64,000 bases of DNA, from NCBI GenBank assembly GCA_050014595.1, contig JBEKDA010000031.1, positions 1 through 64,000 on the forward strand, given 5' to 3'. The notes beneath the pieces were generated by a model. The model saw only the letters and a program-made list of their open reading frames with translations. It did not search any database and was not told where the DNA came from. A program made the position numbers and the translations under genes. This document shows positions 17,783 to 28,691 of this stretch, piece after piece. The stretch comes from PALSA-129 sp050014595. GTDB taxonomy: Bacteria; Acidobacteriota; Terriglobia; Bryobacterales; Bryobacteraceae. The first letter of the stretch is position 1, and the number at the start of each line of letters is the position of its first letter.

Positions 17783-18376
17783 ATGCTGCTTGCCAGAGAA
17801 TTCGTCACATACATCTCCAAACAACTCGTCAAGAAGTTGTCGCCGGGCGTGATTGAGACTCCGGCGCCGGACAGCGTGGCGGAAAAGATCGCCACGGTGA
17901 TCAGCGAGGAACTGGCTGTGGAAGACCGTCTGAACGACGAAGTGCGCGACTTGCTGAGCCAGTACAGCGAGTACATGCGGCGAGAAGGGGTCAGCTACCA
18001 GGAGATGTTCCGGCGGATCAAAAACACGCTGATTTCGCAGCGCAAAGTGATCCGCGCTTCGGGGCGAGACACGCACGACGCCATGAAGCTGTCGCGCGAC
18101 AAGGTGACGGACATCTCTCACAAGGTGGTGGAGATGCTGCGCAAGAGCCGCGAGCTTCGGTTGAAGGACAAAAACACCAACAATGTTCGCCTTGAGATCG
18201 TGCGGGTGATGACGGAGCTGCTGCAGGCGGAGGACAAGGTGGACCAGGCGGCGCGCGCCAAGATCCGCTCTCAGAAGCGCGAGATTCCCGAAGGCAGCGA
18301 AGAGTGGGACCTGCTGCACCGGCGGTACTACTCGGAAGAGCTGAAGAAGCTGGGAATCGACTTAGCGAGAAACTAG
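17783..18376 (+). CDS. DUF507-family protein
   Basis: The protein has 197 residues and is almost wholly helical and charged. It starts MLLAREFVTYISKQLVKKL and contains two related halves: about 1-95 with VAEKIATVISEELAVEDRLNDEV, and about 96-197 with ISHKVVEMLRKSRELRLKD and VMTELLQAEDKVDQAARAKI. The ending, EWDLLHRRYYSEELKKLGI, is the typical DUF507 tail. The family is widespread in Acidobacteria, Aquificae and relatives, with unknown function. It lies 60 bases after the uracil-DNA glycosylase gene and probably has its own start signals. Confidence 0.85.
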   Translation: MLLAREFVTYISKQLVKKLSPGVIETPAPDSVAEKIATVISEELAVEDRLNDEVRDLLSQYSEYMRREGVSYQEMFRRIKNTLISQRKVIRASGRDTHDAMKLSRDKVTDISHKVVEMLRKSRELRLKDKNTNNVRLEIVRVMTELLQAEDKVDQAARAKIRSQKREIPEGSEEWDLLHRRYYSEELKKLGIDLARN

Positions 18377-18425
18377 GTGGGCACGTGGCGGCCCAGGCAG
18401 GCGAGCGCCGCCGGCCCCACGAGAA

Positions 18426-18475
18426 GTGTCGAGATGAGTCTCGACACGGCACGCATGAGTGCGTGCGCCACATCA
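18426..18475. repeat. Hairpin plus inverted copy of the 19-mer repeat
   Basis: GTGTCGAGA-TGAG-TCTCGACAC (18426-18447) is a perfect 9-bp stem. Next to it, 18457-18475 carries the reverse complement of the 19-mer seen at 8915-8933. The block separates the convergent DUF507 and adenosine-kinase genes and touches the last codon of the latter. It is probably a bidirectional 3'-end element of a dispersed family. Confidence 0.6.
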
Positions 18476-18955
18476 GCGCTTGTAGCCGATCATGCGCAGG
18501 AAGGCGCGGCGCTTTTCGGCGTCCTCCGGCGTTTCCACACCCTTGGGCGGGAAGCCGTCGATGACTCCCAACACACCGCGACCCTGATCGCTTTCGGCGA
18601 TGACGGCTTCGACCGGGTTCGAGGTGGCGCAAAAAATCGAGCAGACTTCGGGGACGTTCTTGATGGAGGCCAGGATGTTGATGGGGTAGCCCTCGCGCAT
18701 CACGACCACGAAGGTGTGGCCGGCGGCGATGGCGGAGGCGTTCTTCGCAGCCAGCGCTTTGAGGGCGTCGTCATTGCCGTCCACGCGGGTGAGGCAAGGG
18801 CCGGAGGCTTCATTGAAGGCGACGGCGAATTTCATCTGCGGGACGGTGTTTACGATGGCCTCGTAAATATCCTCGACGGTCTTGATGAAATGCGACTGGC
18901 CCAGAATCAGGTTGCCGTTTTCGGGAATTTCCAGCGGTACCAGTTTCAGTTCCAT
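18473..18955 (-). CDS. Adenosine-specific kinase-like protein (DUF355)
   Basis: The protein has 160 residues and full family length. Conserved segments are visible: LGQSHFIKTVEDIYEAIV, KFAVAFNEASGPCLTR, DGNDD, AIAAGHTFVVVMREGYPINIL, CSIFCATSNPVEAVI, and RGVLGVIDGFPPKGVE. The Pfam family is named after an archaeal member reported as adenosine-specific, but the bacterial role is not established. Its start lies six bases beyond the stop of the amidase gene, which is upstream on the same strand, so the two are probably co-transcribed. Confidence 0.85.
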   Translation of the reverse strand: MELKLVPLEIPENGNLILGQSHFIKTVEDIYEAIVNTVPQMKFAVAFNEASGPCLTRVDGNDDALKALAAKNASAIAAGHTFVVVMREGYPINILASIKNVPEVCSIFCATSNPVEAVIAESDQGRGVLGVIDGFPPKGVETPEDAEKRRAFLRMIGYKR

Positions 18956-18961
18956 GGGAAA

Positions 18962-20362
18962 TCACAATGGTAGCAGTTGCCGGGCGTCGTCGAGCCGCGC
19001 GGCGATGTCGAGGAGCAGCTCGTCTTCATAAGGGCGGCCGAGGAGTTGGACGCCGATGGGCAGGCCTTCGCGCGAGACCGCCATGGGGACGGCGATGCTG
19101 GGGAGACCGAGCACATTGGCGAGGACGGCGGGCATCAGCGCCTGGAAGAGGCCGATCTCGCGGCCGTCGATTTCCCATTTGCGCTCGCGGTGGCGGAAGG
19201 CGGCAATGCCGCACGCCGGCATGACGATGACGGGGACGCGCTCCATCTGGCGCAGCAGAGAGGCGCGCATGTGGTCGCGCGCGGCCAGATTTGCGAGCAC
19301 TTGTTCGGCGGTCACTTCCTTGCGATAGAGGGTTTCGGTAGCGGTCCAGTGGGTTTCGGACTCACGGCCTTCGATCAGCTTGCGGACGGCGGGCGCGGGC
19401 CACTGATTGAAGAGGAAGGCCCAGACGTTGGGGGCGCGCTCGAGGCCGCGGGGTTCGAAGGGCTCGATGGAGTGGCCGAGAGATTCCAGCAGCGCGGCGG
19501 CGCGGCGAACGGCGGCGCGGATTTCCGGATCGATAGGGACGCTGTAAAACTGCTCCCAGAGCCCGATGGGGAGATTGGCGGCGGGGAGGTCGCGCAGAGG
19601 GACGGGAGTGGAAAATGGGTCGGCGGAATCGAAGGCGGCGAGCGCGCGGAAGAGCAGGCGGAGGTCGGCGGGGTTCCGCGCCATGGGTCCGGCGACGGTA
19701 TTGAGGCCGAGGGGATAGCCGAGTGAAGGGAAGTGGCCGGTGGTGGGGATGCGGCCCGGAGTGGGCTTGAGGCCCGCGATGCCGCAAAAATGCGCGGGCA
19801 TGCGAATGGAGCCGCCCCCATCGCTGCCGATACCGCCGGGCGAGCAGAAGGCCGCGATGGCGGCGGCTTCCCCGCCGGAGGAACCGCCGGGAGTGCGCGC
19901 GGGGTCGGAGGGATGGTTGGTGCGGCCGGTGACGAAGTTGTCGGTTTCGTAGCTGGCGAGCAACTCGGGTGTGTTGGTCTTACCGAGGAGGATGGCGCCG
20001 TGGCGGCGCAGGAGCGCGACGGCAGCGGCATCGGCGGAGGCGCGATGGCCGACGCGCAGGCGGCTGCCGACCCGGGTGGGCAGGCCGGCAATGTCGAAGC
20101 TGTCTTTGACGGTGACGGGCACGCCGTGCAGCAGGCCCAGGGGCTCGCCGCGCGCGGCGGCGCTTTCGCAGGCGCGGGCTTCGGCGAGAGCGCTTTCGGC
20201 CAAGACCATGGCGAACGCGTTGAGCGACGGATTGCGGCTTTCGATCCGGCGCAGATGGGCTTCCACCAGCTCTACCGGCGAGAGAGAGCGGGTGCGAACG
20301 CGGGAAGCCATTTCGACGAGCGAAAGGCGGTATGGCACGAGCACAGTGTAACAACCCGTCAT
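18962..20362 (-). CDS. Amidase (amidase-signature family)
   Basis: About 450-466 residues. ATG 20362 gives the longest form; GTG codons at 20344 and 20338 (giving PYRLSLVEMASRV) fit the family better. The Ser-cisSer-Lys triad is plain: Lys in VTVKDSFDIAG, cis-Ser in GGSSGGE, and nucleophile Ser in GSDGGGSIRMPAHFCG. It hydrolyses an amide bond. GatA is an alternative family member, but no gatB or gatC is adjacent. It is divergent from moeA, with only about 10-34 bases between starts, so promoters must overlap coding sequence. Confidence 0.88.
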   Translation of the reverse strand: MTGCYTVLVPYRLSLVEMASRVRTRSLSPVELVEAHLRRIESRNPSLNAFAMVLAESALAEARACESAAARGEPLGLLHGVPVTVKDSFDIAGLPTRVGSRLRVGHRASADAAAVALLRRHGAILLGKTNTPELLASYETDNFVTGRTNHPSDPARTPGGSSGGEAAAIAAFCSPGGIGSDGGGSIRMPAHFCGIAGLKPTPGRIPTTGHFPSLGYPLGLNTVAGPMARNPADLRLLFRALAAFDSADPFSTPVPLRDLPAANLPIGLWEQFYSVPIDPEIRAAVRRAAALLESLGHSIEPFEPRGLERAPNVWAFLFNQWPAPAVRKLIEGRESETHWTATETLYRKEVTAEQVLANLAARDHMRASLLRQMERVPVIVMPACGIAAFRHRERKWEIDGREIGLFQALMPAVLANVLGLPSIAVPMAVSREGLPIGVQLLGRPYEDELLLDIAARLDDARQLLPL

Positions 20363-20371
20363 AATGGATTC

Positions 20372-21565
20372 GTGGCCCCGCTGACATTTGCGGAAGCGCG
20401 CGGAAGGGTGCTGGCGGAAGTGCGCGGCGCGCGGAAGACTCCGGCGACGGAAGAAGCCGGATTGGACCGGGCGGCGGGACGGGTGCTGGCCGAGGCAGTG
20501 GCGGCCGACCGCGATTCGCCCGCGGTGGCGCGCTCGGTGCGCGATGGCTATGCGGTGCGCGCGGCGGATTTGCCCGGCGAACTGCGGATCATCGGCGAAG
20601 CGCGCGCGGGCGAGCGTTTCACGGGCACGGTGGGGGCGGGGCAGGCGGTCGAGATCATGACGGGCGCGCCGATTCCGGCGGGCGCGGACGCGGTGGTGAT
20701 GGTGGAGCACACGCGGCGCGTGGACGGCTGCGTGCAGATCGAACGATCGGCGGAGGCAAACCAGTTCATTAACCCGCAGGGATGCGAAGCGGCGGCGCAC
20801 GAGGTGGTGCTCGAGCGAGGCAAGCGCCTGGACTACAGCGACGTGGCGATGCTGGCGGCTTTCGGCCGGCCGCGGGTGTTGGTCTATGCGCGGCCGCGGG
20901 TGGCGATCATCGCCACGGGCGATGAGATTGTGGAAGTGGACGAGACGCCGGAGGAATTTCAGATACGCAATTCGAACGCGCGGTCGCTCGCGGCGCAGGT
21001 CGAGCGCGCGGGCGGCGTTCCGCAGGTGTTGCCGGTGGCGCGCGACACGGTGGGGCACACGCGGGAAATCATCGGACGTGGCCTCGAGGCCGATCTGCTG
21101 CTGCTTTCGGGCGGCGTTTCGGCGGGGAAGTACGACGTGGTGGAAGAAGTGCTGGCGGGGTTGGGCGCGGAGTTTTTCTTCGACCGGGTGTTGATCCAGC
21201 CGGGGCAACCGCTGGTATTCGGGCGCGCGGGGCAGACCTTCTTCTTCGGGCTGCCGGGCAATCCGTCGTCAACCATGGTGACGTTTGAAGTGTTTGCGCG
21301 AGCGGCGCTGGAGTTGCTGGCGGGGCAGCAAGAGATCGCGTTGCACATGCCGTTGGCGCGGCTGACGCGGGACTTTCGTCATCGCGCGGGGTTGACTCGT
21401 TTTCTGCCGGCGCGATTGAGCGCGGATGGAAGCGAGGTGACGCCGGTGAGGTGGCATGGCTCCGGCGATGTGCCGGCTCTGACACGCGCCAACGCGTACC
21501 TGGTGGCCGACGCCGGCCGCCCCGAGTATGCGAGCGGCGAATTGATCCGGGTGCTGATGAAATGA
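20372..21565 (+). CDS. moeA: Molybdopterin molybdenumtransferase
   Basis: The protein has 397 residues from GTG 20372, which begins APLTFAEARGRVL. It inserts molybdate into adenylylated molybdopterin. Key blocks: ARSVRDGYAV, EIMTGAPIPAGADAVVMVE, the MoCF domain with ATGDEIV, IRNSNA, LLSGGVSAGKYD, and GLPGNPSSTMVTFE, then the C-terminal domain IV. It overlaps moaC by four bases (ATGA) and moaC overlaps mog the same way, so the three form a tightly coupled molybdenum cofactor operon. Confidence 0.95.
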   Translation: MAPLTFAEARGRVLAEVRGARKTPATEEAGLDRAAGRVLAEAVAADRDSPAVARSVRDGYAVRAADLPGELRIIGEARAGERFTGTVGAGQAVEIMTGAPIPAGADAVVMVEHTRRVDGCVQIERSAEANQFINPQGCEAAAHEVVLERGKRLDYSDVAMLAAFGRPRVLVYARPRVAIIATGDEIVEVDETPEEFQIRNSNARSLAAQVERAGGVPQVLPVARDTVGHTREIIGRGLEADLLLLSGGVSAGKYDVVEEVLAGLGAEFFFDRVLIQPGQPLVFGRAGQTFFFGLPGNPSSTMVTFEVFARAALELLAGQQEIALHMPLARLTRDFRHRAGLTRFLPARLSADGSEVTPVRWHGSGDVPALTRANAYLVADAGRPEYASGELIRVLMK

Positions 21566-22029
21566 AAAAACTTTCTCATTATGATGCCGCGGGCAGTCCG
21601 CGCATGGTGGATGTCTCGGGCAAAGCGGAGACGCGCCGCAGCGCGCGCGCCCACGCGTTCGTGAAGATTCGGCCGATGGTGTTGGCGAAGTTGCCGCAGA
21701 ATCCCAAGGGGAATCCGCTGGAGATCGCGCGCATCGCCGGGATCATGGCCGCCAAGCGCGCCTCCGAACTGATTCCACTGTGCCATCCACTGATGCTGAC
21801 GCACGCGGATGTGGCGGTGACGGTGGAGAAGAAGGGCGTGCGGATTACGGCCAGCGTGGCGACCACGGGGCAGACGGGCGCGGAGATGGAAGCGTTGACG
21901 GCCGCGGCGGTGGCGGCGCTGACGGTCTACGATATGGTGAAGGCGCTCGATAAAGGAACCGAGATTCAAGACCTTTACCTGCTGGAGAAGACCGGCGGGA
22001 AGAGCGGGGATTTCAAAAGGAAGGCATGA
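21562..22029 (+). CDS. moaC: Cyclic pyranopterin monophosphate synthase
   Basis: The protein has 155 residues from the ATG at 21562 that overlaps the moeA stop; the longer open frame from 21451 is a shadow of moeA. MoaC converts the MoaA product into cyclic pyranopterin monophosphate. The family signature is intact: PRMVDVSGKAETRRSA, AKRASELIPLCHPLMLTH, GVRITASVATTGQTGAEMEA, ALTVYDMVKALDKG. MoaA is not in the window. Confidence 0.96.
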   Translation: MKKLSHYDAAGSPRMVDVSGKAETRRSARAHAFVKIRPMVLAKLPQNPKGNPLEIARIAGIMAAKRASELIPLCHPLMLTHADVAVTVEKKGVRITASVATTGQTGAEMEALTAAAVAALTVYDMVKALDKGTEIQDLYLLEKTGGKSGDFKRKA

Positions 22030-22523
22030 CCAACGCAGCGGTTTTGACGATCAGCGATTCGGTGAGCGCGGGAACGCGGGCGGACGGGTCCGGGCCGGCG
22101 GTGCGTGAACGGCTGGAACAGTTGGGCTGGAACGTCTCAGCGATGGAAGCGATTCCGGATGAAGCCGGGGAGATCAGCCAGCGGCTGGCGACCTTAGCGG
22201 ATGGCGGCCAGGTCTCGGCGATCTTCACGACCGGAGGGACCGGGGTGGCGATGCGGGACGTGACGCCGGAAGCGACGCGGGCCGTTCTGGATCGCGAAAT
22301 CCCTGGATTTGGGGAGCTGATGCGCGCGAGGGGCTCGCAGGCGACACCGCTCGCGGCGCTGTCGCGGTCGGTGGCGGGGACGCGCGGAAAGGTACTAATT
22401 GTCAACCTTCCGGGATCGCCGAAGGGTGCGGTGGAGTCTTTAAATGCTATTGTGGAATTGGTGCCACACGTGCTGGAACTGCTCAGCGGGCAGACCGAAC
22501 ACGTGACTGCGCCGAGGGTGTAA
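22026..22523 (+). CDS. mog: Molybdopterin adenylyltransferase (MogA/MoaB type)
   Basis: The protein has 165 residues. Its MoCF-fold motifs are LTISDSVSAGTRADGSGP, IFTTGGTGVAMRDVTPEA, and VNLPGSPKGAVESLNAI. It adenylylates molybdopterin for MoeA. Start ATG 22026 overlaps the moaC stop. No molybdoenzyme gene is seen here, so the cofactor must serve enzymes encoded elsewhere. Confidence 0.92.
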   Translation: MTNAAVLTISDSVSAGTRADGSGPAVRERLEQLGWNVSAMEAIPDEAGEISQRLATLADGGQVSAIFTTGGTGVAMRDVTPEATRAVLDREIPGFGELMRARGSQATPLAALSRSVAGTRGKVLIVNLPGSPKGAVESLNAIVELVPHVLELLSGQTEHVTAPRV

Positions 22524-22524
22524 T

Positions 22525-23583
22525 GTGAAGCGACTTCTCTTGTGTGTATCCTTGTGCGGAATACTGGTGGCGCAGCAGGAACAGACGACGCTACCCAAAA
22601 TCGTTACCACGGTTGAAAACGTTTTGGCGCCGGTGACGGTTTACGACCGTAACAACAACTACGTCCACGGACTGATGCCGGACCAATTCCGGATCTTCGA
22701 CAACGGCAAGGAGCAGAACATCCACCAGGTGGATGTGACGTTCACGCCGATCTCGCTGGTGGTGGCGATCCAGGCGAATGCGCGCGCGGACAAGATTCTG
22801 CCGGAAGTCAACAAGATCGGCACCATGCTAAAGCCGATCATGCTGGGGGACCAGGGCGAGGCGGCGGTGTTGGCTTTCGATTCGCGGATCCGCACGCTGC
22901 AGGATTTCACGCCGGATGCGGACAAGATCACCAAAGCGATTAAAACGATTTACGCGGGCAGCACGTCGAGCCGGCTGGTGGATGCGGTGGAGGAAAGCGT
23001 CCACATGTTGAAGACGCGGAACAAAGACCGGCGGCGCATCCTGCTGGTGATTGGCGAAAGCCGCGATTACGGCAGCGAGGCGCGTGGCCGGGAGACGCTG
23101 ATCGAACTGCAACTGGCCAACATCACGGCGTACTGGGTGGACATGTCGCACCTGCTGGGCACGCTGACCACGCCGACCCCCGATCCGCGGCCGGATAATA
23201 GTCCACCGGCCAGCCACCCGCTGCCCGGCGGGGTGCCGTCCACGCCGACGACCGTGCAGCAGATGTACGGCACCAACGGCTCAAGCGCGGAGTTCATACC
23301 GCTGATGGTGGAGATCTTCAAAGACGTGAAGAACATCTTCAAGACCAGCCCGGCGGTATTATTCACGCGCGGGACGGGCGGCAACGAATTCAGTTTCTAT
23401 TCGCAGAAGGGCCTGGAAGCGTCCATCCAGGAAATCAGCGACCAGTTGCACAGCGAGTACACCATCAGCTACACGCCGAACAACCAGGCGGAAGGCGGCT
23501 TCCACCAGATCTCGGTGGAGGTGATCGGGCACAATTACCGGTGCGATACGAGACCGGGATACTGGGTAGCGCCGAAGCCGTAG
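22525..23583 (+). CDS. VWFA-related acidobacterial protein (TIGR03436-like)
   Basis: The protein has 352 residues from GTG 22525, one base after the mog stop; the overlapping ATG is out of frame. A signal peptide (RLLLCVSLCGILVA) leads to the typical opening in which a strand about APVTVYDRNNNYV precedes GLMPDQFRIFDNGKEQ. The VWFA-like domain follows, ending in YTISYTPNNQAEGGFHQISV and a final RPGYW. The usual metal-binding DxSxS of VWFA domains reads AIQANA here, so this copy probably lacks a functional MIDAS site. The family is secreted and of unknown role. Confidence 0.87.
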   Translation: MKRLLLCVSLCGILVAQQEQTTLPKIVTTVENVLAPVTVYDRNNNYVHGLMPDQFRIFDNGKEQNIHQVDVTFTPISLVVAIQANARADKILPEVNKIGTMLKPIMLGDQGEAAVLAFDSRIRTLQDFTPDADKITKAIKTIYAGSTSSRLVDAVEESVHMLKTRNKDRRRILLVIGESRDYGSEARGRETLIELQLANITAYWVDMSHLLGTLTTPTPDPRPDNSPPASHPLPGGVPSTPTTVQQMYGTNGSSAEFIPLMVEIFKDVKNIFKTSPAVLFTRGTGGNEFSFYSQKGLEASIQEISDQLHSEYTISYTPNNQAEGGFHQISVEVIGHNYRCDTRPGYWVAPKP

Positions 23584-23644
23584 ACTCAAGGTCCGATGTG
23601 GGGCGGCCTATTCAGGCTGCGGGCAAGCGGTACAGGGGCCTACC

Positions 23645-25246
23645 CTAGAAGACGGTGAGGGGGCGTTGATCCGGTCCGGTGCGAAACGTGCGTGAGCCGG
23701 CATCGCCGGGAGGCGACGTCAGCAGGACGGGCTTGAGCAGCACCAGCACCTGGTCGCCGGAACTGTCGTGCTCATGCGTGCTGGTGAGCGGCCCCAAGCC
23801 CGGTATGCGGGCAAGGCCGGCCAGACCCGCGATGGTGTGACCTTCCTGGTTGTCCAACAGGCCGGCCACTACCGCCCACTCTCCGAATTTCAGGCGGACG
23901 TCTTCCTTGATGGTGCGGTTTGAGATCACCGGAAGGCCGTTGACCGATTGCCCGGTCAGCACTTTGAACTCCGCGTCGATATCGAGCGAGACTTCCTGGC
24001 TGTCATGCACCAGCGTCGTCAGAGTCAGGTTCAATCCGAGATCTTCGAAAGTGAAGGAGGGAGGCGGCGCGTATGAGCCGGCAACCGTAGTGGTGGTCTG
24101 ATACCCGGCGGTGACGATGGGATACCGCTCGCCGACGTGAAAGGTGGCCTTCTGGCCGCTCACGGAGCGGATCACACTATCGAGGAGCAAATTGCCGGAG
24201 GACTGCGACATCTGAGCCACCAACGAGGCGTTGGTGATGCCGATGCCGATCAGGCTCTTGCCCGCGCCGAAAGTGAGCAGCCCGGAGATGCTGGTGGGGA
24301 GCGACGCGAGGTTGTGGAAGGCGGTGGTCAGGGCGTTGAACGAAAAGACCTGCGGGAAGTCGATGCCGTAGGTGACCATGTCGTTCCGGCTCACTTCCAG
24401 AAACTGCATCTCGATGGCGACTTGCGCGCGGGGCCGCGCCAGCTCCTCGAAGAGCGCCTGCGCGGGCAGCACTTTCGAAATGCGGTCGCGCATCACCACG
24501 GTGTTGGTGGAGGTTTGCCAGTAAATTTTCTCGATGCCCATGGACTGCTGCACGTCGCGGATGGTCTCGGTGAAATCCTGCTGCACGACGGCTTCCGGAA
24601 CCCTCACCAACACCGTGACGGTGGGCTCTACCGCGGTGCGCTTCTGGACCGTGTCCTGAACCGCCATGAAGAGCTTGTCGCTCAAGGGAACGATGAAAGA
24701 GCCGGTGGCGGCCTCCAGGCCGTGCAGCGCGTCACGGTAATCGACGTCGTCCATGCGGAAGCGGATGGGGCTTTTCTTATCGAAATCCGAATCGAAGACG
24801 CACTCCAGGCCCCACTCTTTGGCCATCTTTTCAAACAGCTCCTGGCGGTTGCCGAGCAGGTCGAAGCTCTTGCGGCCGGCGGTGGCGGCTAATTCGGTGG
24901 GCGGCAAGGGACGGTTGGCTTCGGCCAGAACCAGCGGCGAGGGCTCATCGAAGTGAGGCGCTTCGGTCAACTCCGTCATTTCCTTATCGAGGTCGGCGGG
25001 CTGGGGAATGCCGGGCTGGGGTTTGGCCTCCATGGCCGCGCGCGAACGCACTGCCTGGCTGCGCAGCCAATAGGTCTTATTCTTGGGGTCCAAGGCGGCG
25101 GCTTGGGAATACAGCAGGTAGGCCTGACTCATATGGCCGGCCTTTTCGGCGGCGCGTCCCTGTTCGTACAGGTCCCAGGCCGCAGGGTCGTCGGCCAGAA
25201 GGCAGCCGGCCATCAACAACCCGACCAGGGACACACGTAGCCGCAC
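23645..25246 (-). CDS. Secretin (GspD/PilQ-like) with N-terminal TPR segment
   Basis: The protein has 533 residues. A signal peptide (LVGLLMAGCLLA) precedes a short TPR-like region (about 25-70, YEQGRAAEKAGHMSQAYLLYSQAAALDP). A secretin/TonB short N-terminal domain (about 115-200) and an N1/N2-like region follow. The C-terminal secretin domain (about 330-520) contains EDLGLNLTLTTLVHDSQEVSLDI, GEWAVVAGLLDNQ and IPGLGPL. It should form an outer-membrane pore. No other type II or type IV pilus genes adjoin it, so it is the second orphan-looking secretin in the window. Confidence 0.87.
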   Translation of the reverse strand: MRLRVSLVGLLMAGCLLADDPAAWDLYEQGRAAEKAGHMSQAYLLYSQAAALDPKNKTYWLRSQAVRSRAAMEAKPQPGIPQPADLDKEMTELTEAPHFDEPSPLVLAEANRPLPPTELAATAGRKSFDLLGNRQELFEKMAKEWGLECVFDSDFDKKSPIRFRMDDVDYRDALHGLEAATGSFIVPLSDKLFMAVQDTVQKRTAVEPTVTVLVRVPEAVVQQDFTETIRDVQQSMGIEKIYWQTSTNTVVMRDRISKVLPAQALFEELARPRAQVAIEMQFLEVSRNDMVTYGIDFPQVFSFNALTTAFHNLASLPTSISGLLTFGAGKSLIGIGITNASLVAQMSQSSGNLLLDSVIRSVSGQKATFHVGERYPIVTAGYQTTTTVAGSYAPPPSFTFEDLGLNLTLTTLVHDSQEVSLDIDAEFKVLTGQSVNGLPVISNRTIKEDVRLKFGEWAVVAGLLDNQEGHTIAGLAGLARIPGLGPLTSTHEHDSSGDQVLVLLKPVLLTSPPGDAGSRTFRTGPDQRPLTVF

Positions 25247-25318
25247 AATTTATTGACGAAAAGGCCGGCTGGCGCGTGCAGGCCATTTGATTTGTGCGAA
25301 TCTGGGTAAGGAATCGGC

Positions 25319-26383
25319 ATGCAAAACCTGCGGCGTCTGCTGGAAAGAAACCCGATGGAAATGGTGTGGCCGGTAGTGATCTTCGCCGTCACGTTTGCCG
25401 TCGGGTGGCTGATCCGCGCGGCCGTGCTGCGGGCGTTGCGCGCCTGGACCGCGCGCCGCCAGAGCCGCGCCGGCAGGGTTCTGAACAACGCGCTGCGCGG
25501 TCCCATGCTGATCTGGTGCGTGATCCTGGGAGTGCACATCGCGCTCGAACTCTCCGGCCTGCCGGCGCGGTACACGGGATGGGCGGCCCGGGGGCTGCTG
25601 GCGCTCTGGATTATCTCCCTGACGATCATGTTTATGCGAGTGGCGGGAGACCTGGTGCACGACTACGGGGACCGCGTGCCGGGGGCGCTTCCGGTGACCA
25701 CTTTGAGCGAAAGCCTGGCGAAGGTGGCGGTGCTGCTGCTTGGGCTGGTGCTGCTGCTCAAGGACGCGCTCAACGTCGAGGTGACCCCCCTCCTGACGGC
25801 CTTGGGCGTGGGGGGACTGGCGGTCGCACTGGCGCTGCAAGACACGCTTTCGAACCTCTTCGCGGGAGTCTACGTGGCAATGGCGGGGCAGATCCGGCTG
25901 GGCGACTACATCAAGCTGAACACGGGCGAAGAGGGTTACGTGACTGATATCGGATGGCGCAGCACCACCATGCGCGCGCTGGCCAACAACGTGATCCTGG
26001 TGCCCAACAGCAAGCTGGGGCAGGCCATCGTGACGAACTACCACCTGCCCGCACGCCAGATGTCGGCGTCGCTGCAGGTGGGGGTGAGTTACGCGAGCGA
26101 TCCCGACCATATCGAGCGGGTGCTGCTGGAAACCGCGCGGCAAGGCGCGGGCGAAATCGCGGGGATGCTGGCGGAGCCGGCGCCAACGGTCGCATTCGAC
26201 CCGGGCTTCGGCGAATCGGCCCTGCTGTTCACGGTGAATTTCCAGGTGGCGGAATTCGCCGACCAGTTCAGCGTGCGCAATGAATTGCGCAAGCGGCTGG
26301 CACGCCGGTTCCGCGAAGAAGGCATCGAGATTCCCTTCCCCACGCGCACGGTGCGCTGGGAGCGGCCCGGCGCGCCACTCTAG
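25319..26383 (+). CDS. MscS-family mechanosensitive channel
   Basis: The protein has 354 residues. Three or four hydrophobic helices occupy residues 10-150. The pore-lining TM3-type helix reads LGVGGLAVALALQDTLSNLF, followed by the beta-domain motif IRLGDYIKLNTGEEGYVTDIGWRSTTMRAL and NNVILVPNSKLGQAIVTNY. A C-terminal alpha/beta domain completes it. It releases solutes on hypo-osmotic shock. It is divergent from the secretin gene. Confidence 0.92.
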   Translation: MQNLRRLLERNPMEMVWPVVIFAVTFAVGWLIRAAVLRALRAWTARRQSRAGRVLNNALRGPMLIWCVILGVHIALELSGLPARYTGWAARGLLALWIISLTIMFMRVAGDLVHDYGDRVPGALPVTTLSESLAKVAVLLLGLVLLLKDALNVEVTPLLTALGVGGLAVALALQDTLSNLFAGVYVAMAGQIRLGDYIKLNTGEEGYVTDIGWRSTTMRALANNVILVPNSKLGQAIVTNYHLPARQMSASLQVGVSYASDPDHIERVLLETARQGAGEIAGMLAEPAPTVAFDPGFGESALLFTVNFQVAEFADQFSVRNELRKRLARRFREEGIEIPFPTRTVRWERPGAPL

Positions 26384-26566
26384 TCGGGCCCGCGCCTTGT
26401 AATAATAGGGCCCGCCCCACTTTCCTCGAACCGTCCGGGCGTGGTATATTTGGAGCGCGTTTGATAGCTTCCGCGAATCCGGTAGAGAGTTTCTTGAGCG
26501 ACGGCTGCATTTCCCCGCTTTTGTTTCCTCTTCGATGAGCCCGGCGTCAATCAGCAGGAGGAGTGA

Positions 26567-26920
26567 ATGAAGAAGATTTTCGTGGGCAACCTCGATTTTC
26601 AGGCAACTGAAGAGGCGGTGCGCGGCCTGTTCGAGCAGTACGGCCAGGTCAGCAGCGCGCACATTATGACGGATCGCGATACCGGCCGTTCGCGCGGGTT
26701 TGCCTTCGTCGAAATGGACAACGAAACGGAAGCGGACCAGGCGATTACCGCGCTCAACGGGTTCACGATGGGGGGACGCGCGCTGAATGTGAATGAAGCG
26801 CGGCCCAAACCGGATCGCGGATTCGGCGGCGGCGGTGGCGGGGGCGGCCGTCCCGGCGGGGGCGGCCGGCGTCCCGGCGGCGGTGGTGGTGGCGGTGGCC
26901 GGCGCGAACCGCGCTGGTAA
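26567..26920 (+). CDS. RRM-domain RNA-binding protein with glycine-rich tail
   Basis: The protein has 117 residues. A single RRM spans residues 1-80, with RNP2 KIFVGNLDF and RNP1 RGFAFVEM and the helix EEAVRGLFEQYG. A Gly/Arg/Pro tail (from about 85) is dominated by GGGG runs. This design matches cyanobacterial Rbp and other bacterial cold-induced RNA-binding proteins. A strong AGGAGG site precedes ATG 26567. Its stop is one base from the convergent rpoD stop, with no room for a terminator between them. Confidence 0.93.
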   Translation: MKKIFVGNLDFQATEEAVRGLFEQYGQVSSAHIMTDRDTGRSRGFAFVEMDNETEADQAITALNGFTMGGRALNVNEARPKPDRGFGGGGGGGGRPGGGGRRPGGGGGGGGRREPRW

Positions 26921-26921
26921 G

Positions 26922-28604
<1,683 letters not shown>

Positions 28605-28691
28605 CGAAGCCCCGTAACTCCCAGCGAGAATAATCGAAATTATTGTACACCACGGCGCGATGCCGAATTGAGAGAGGTCCGCTTCACGGTA

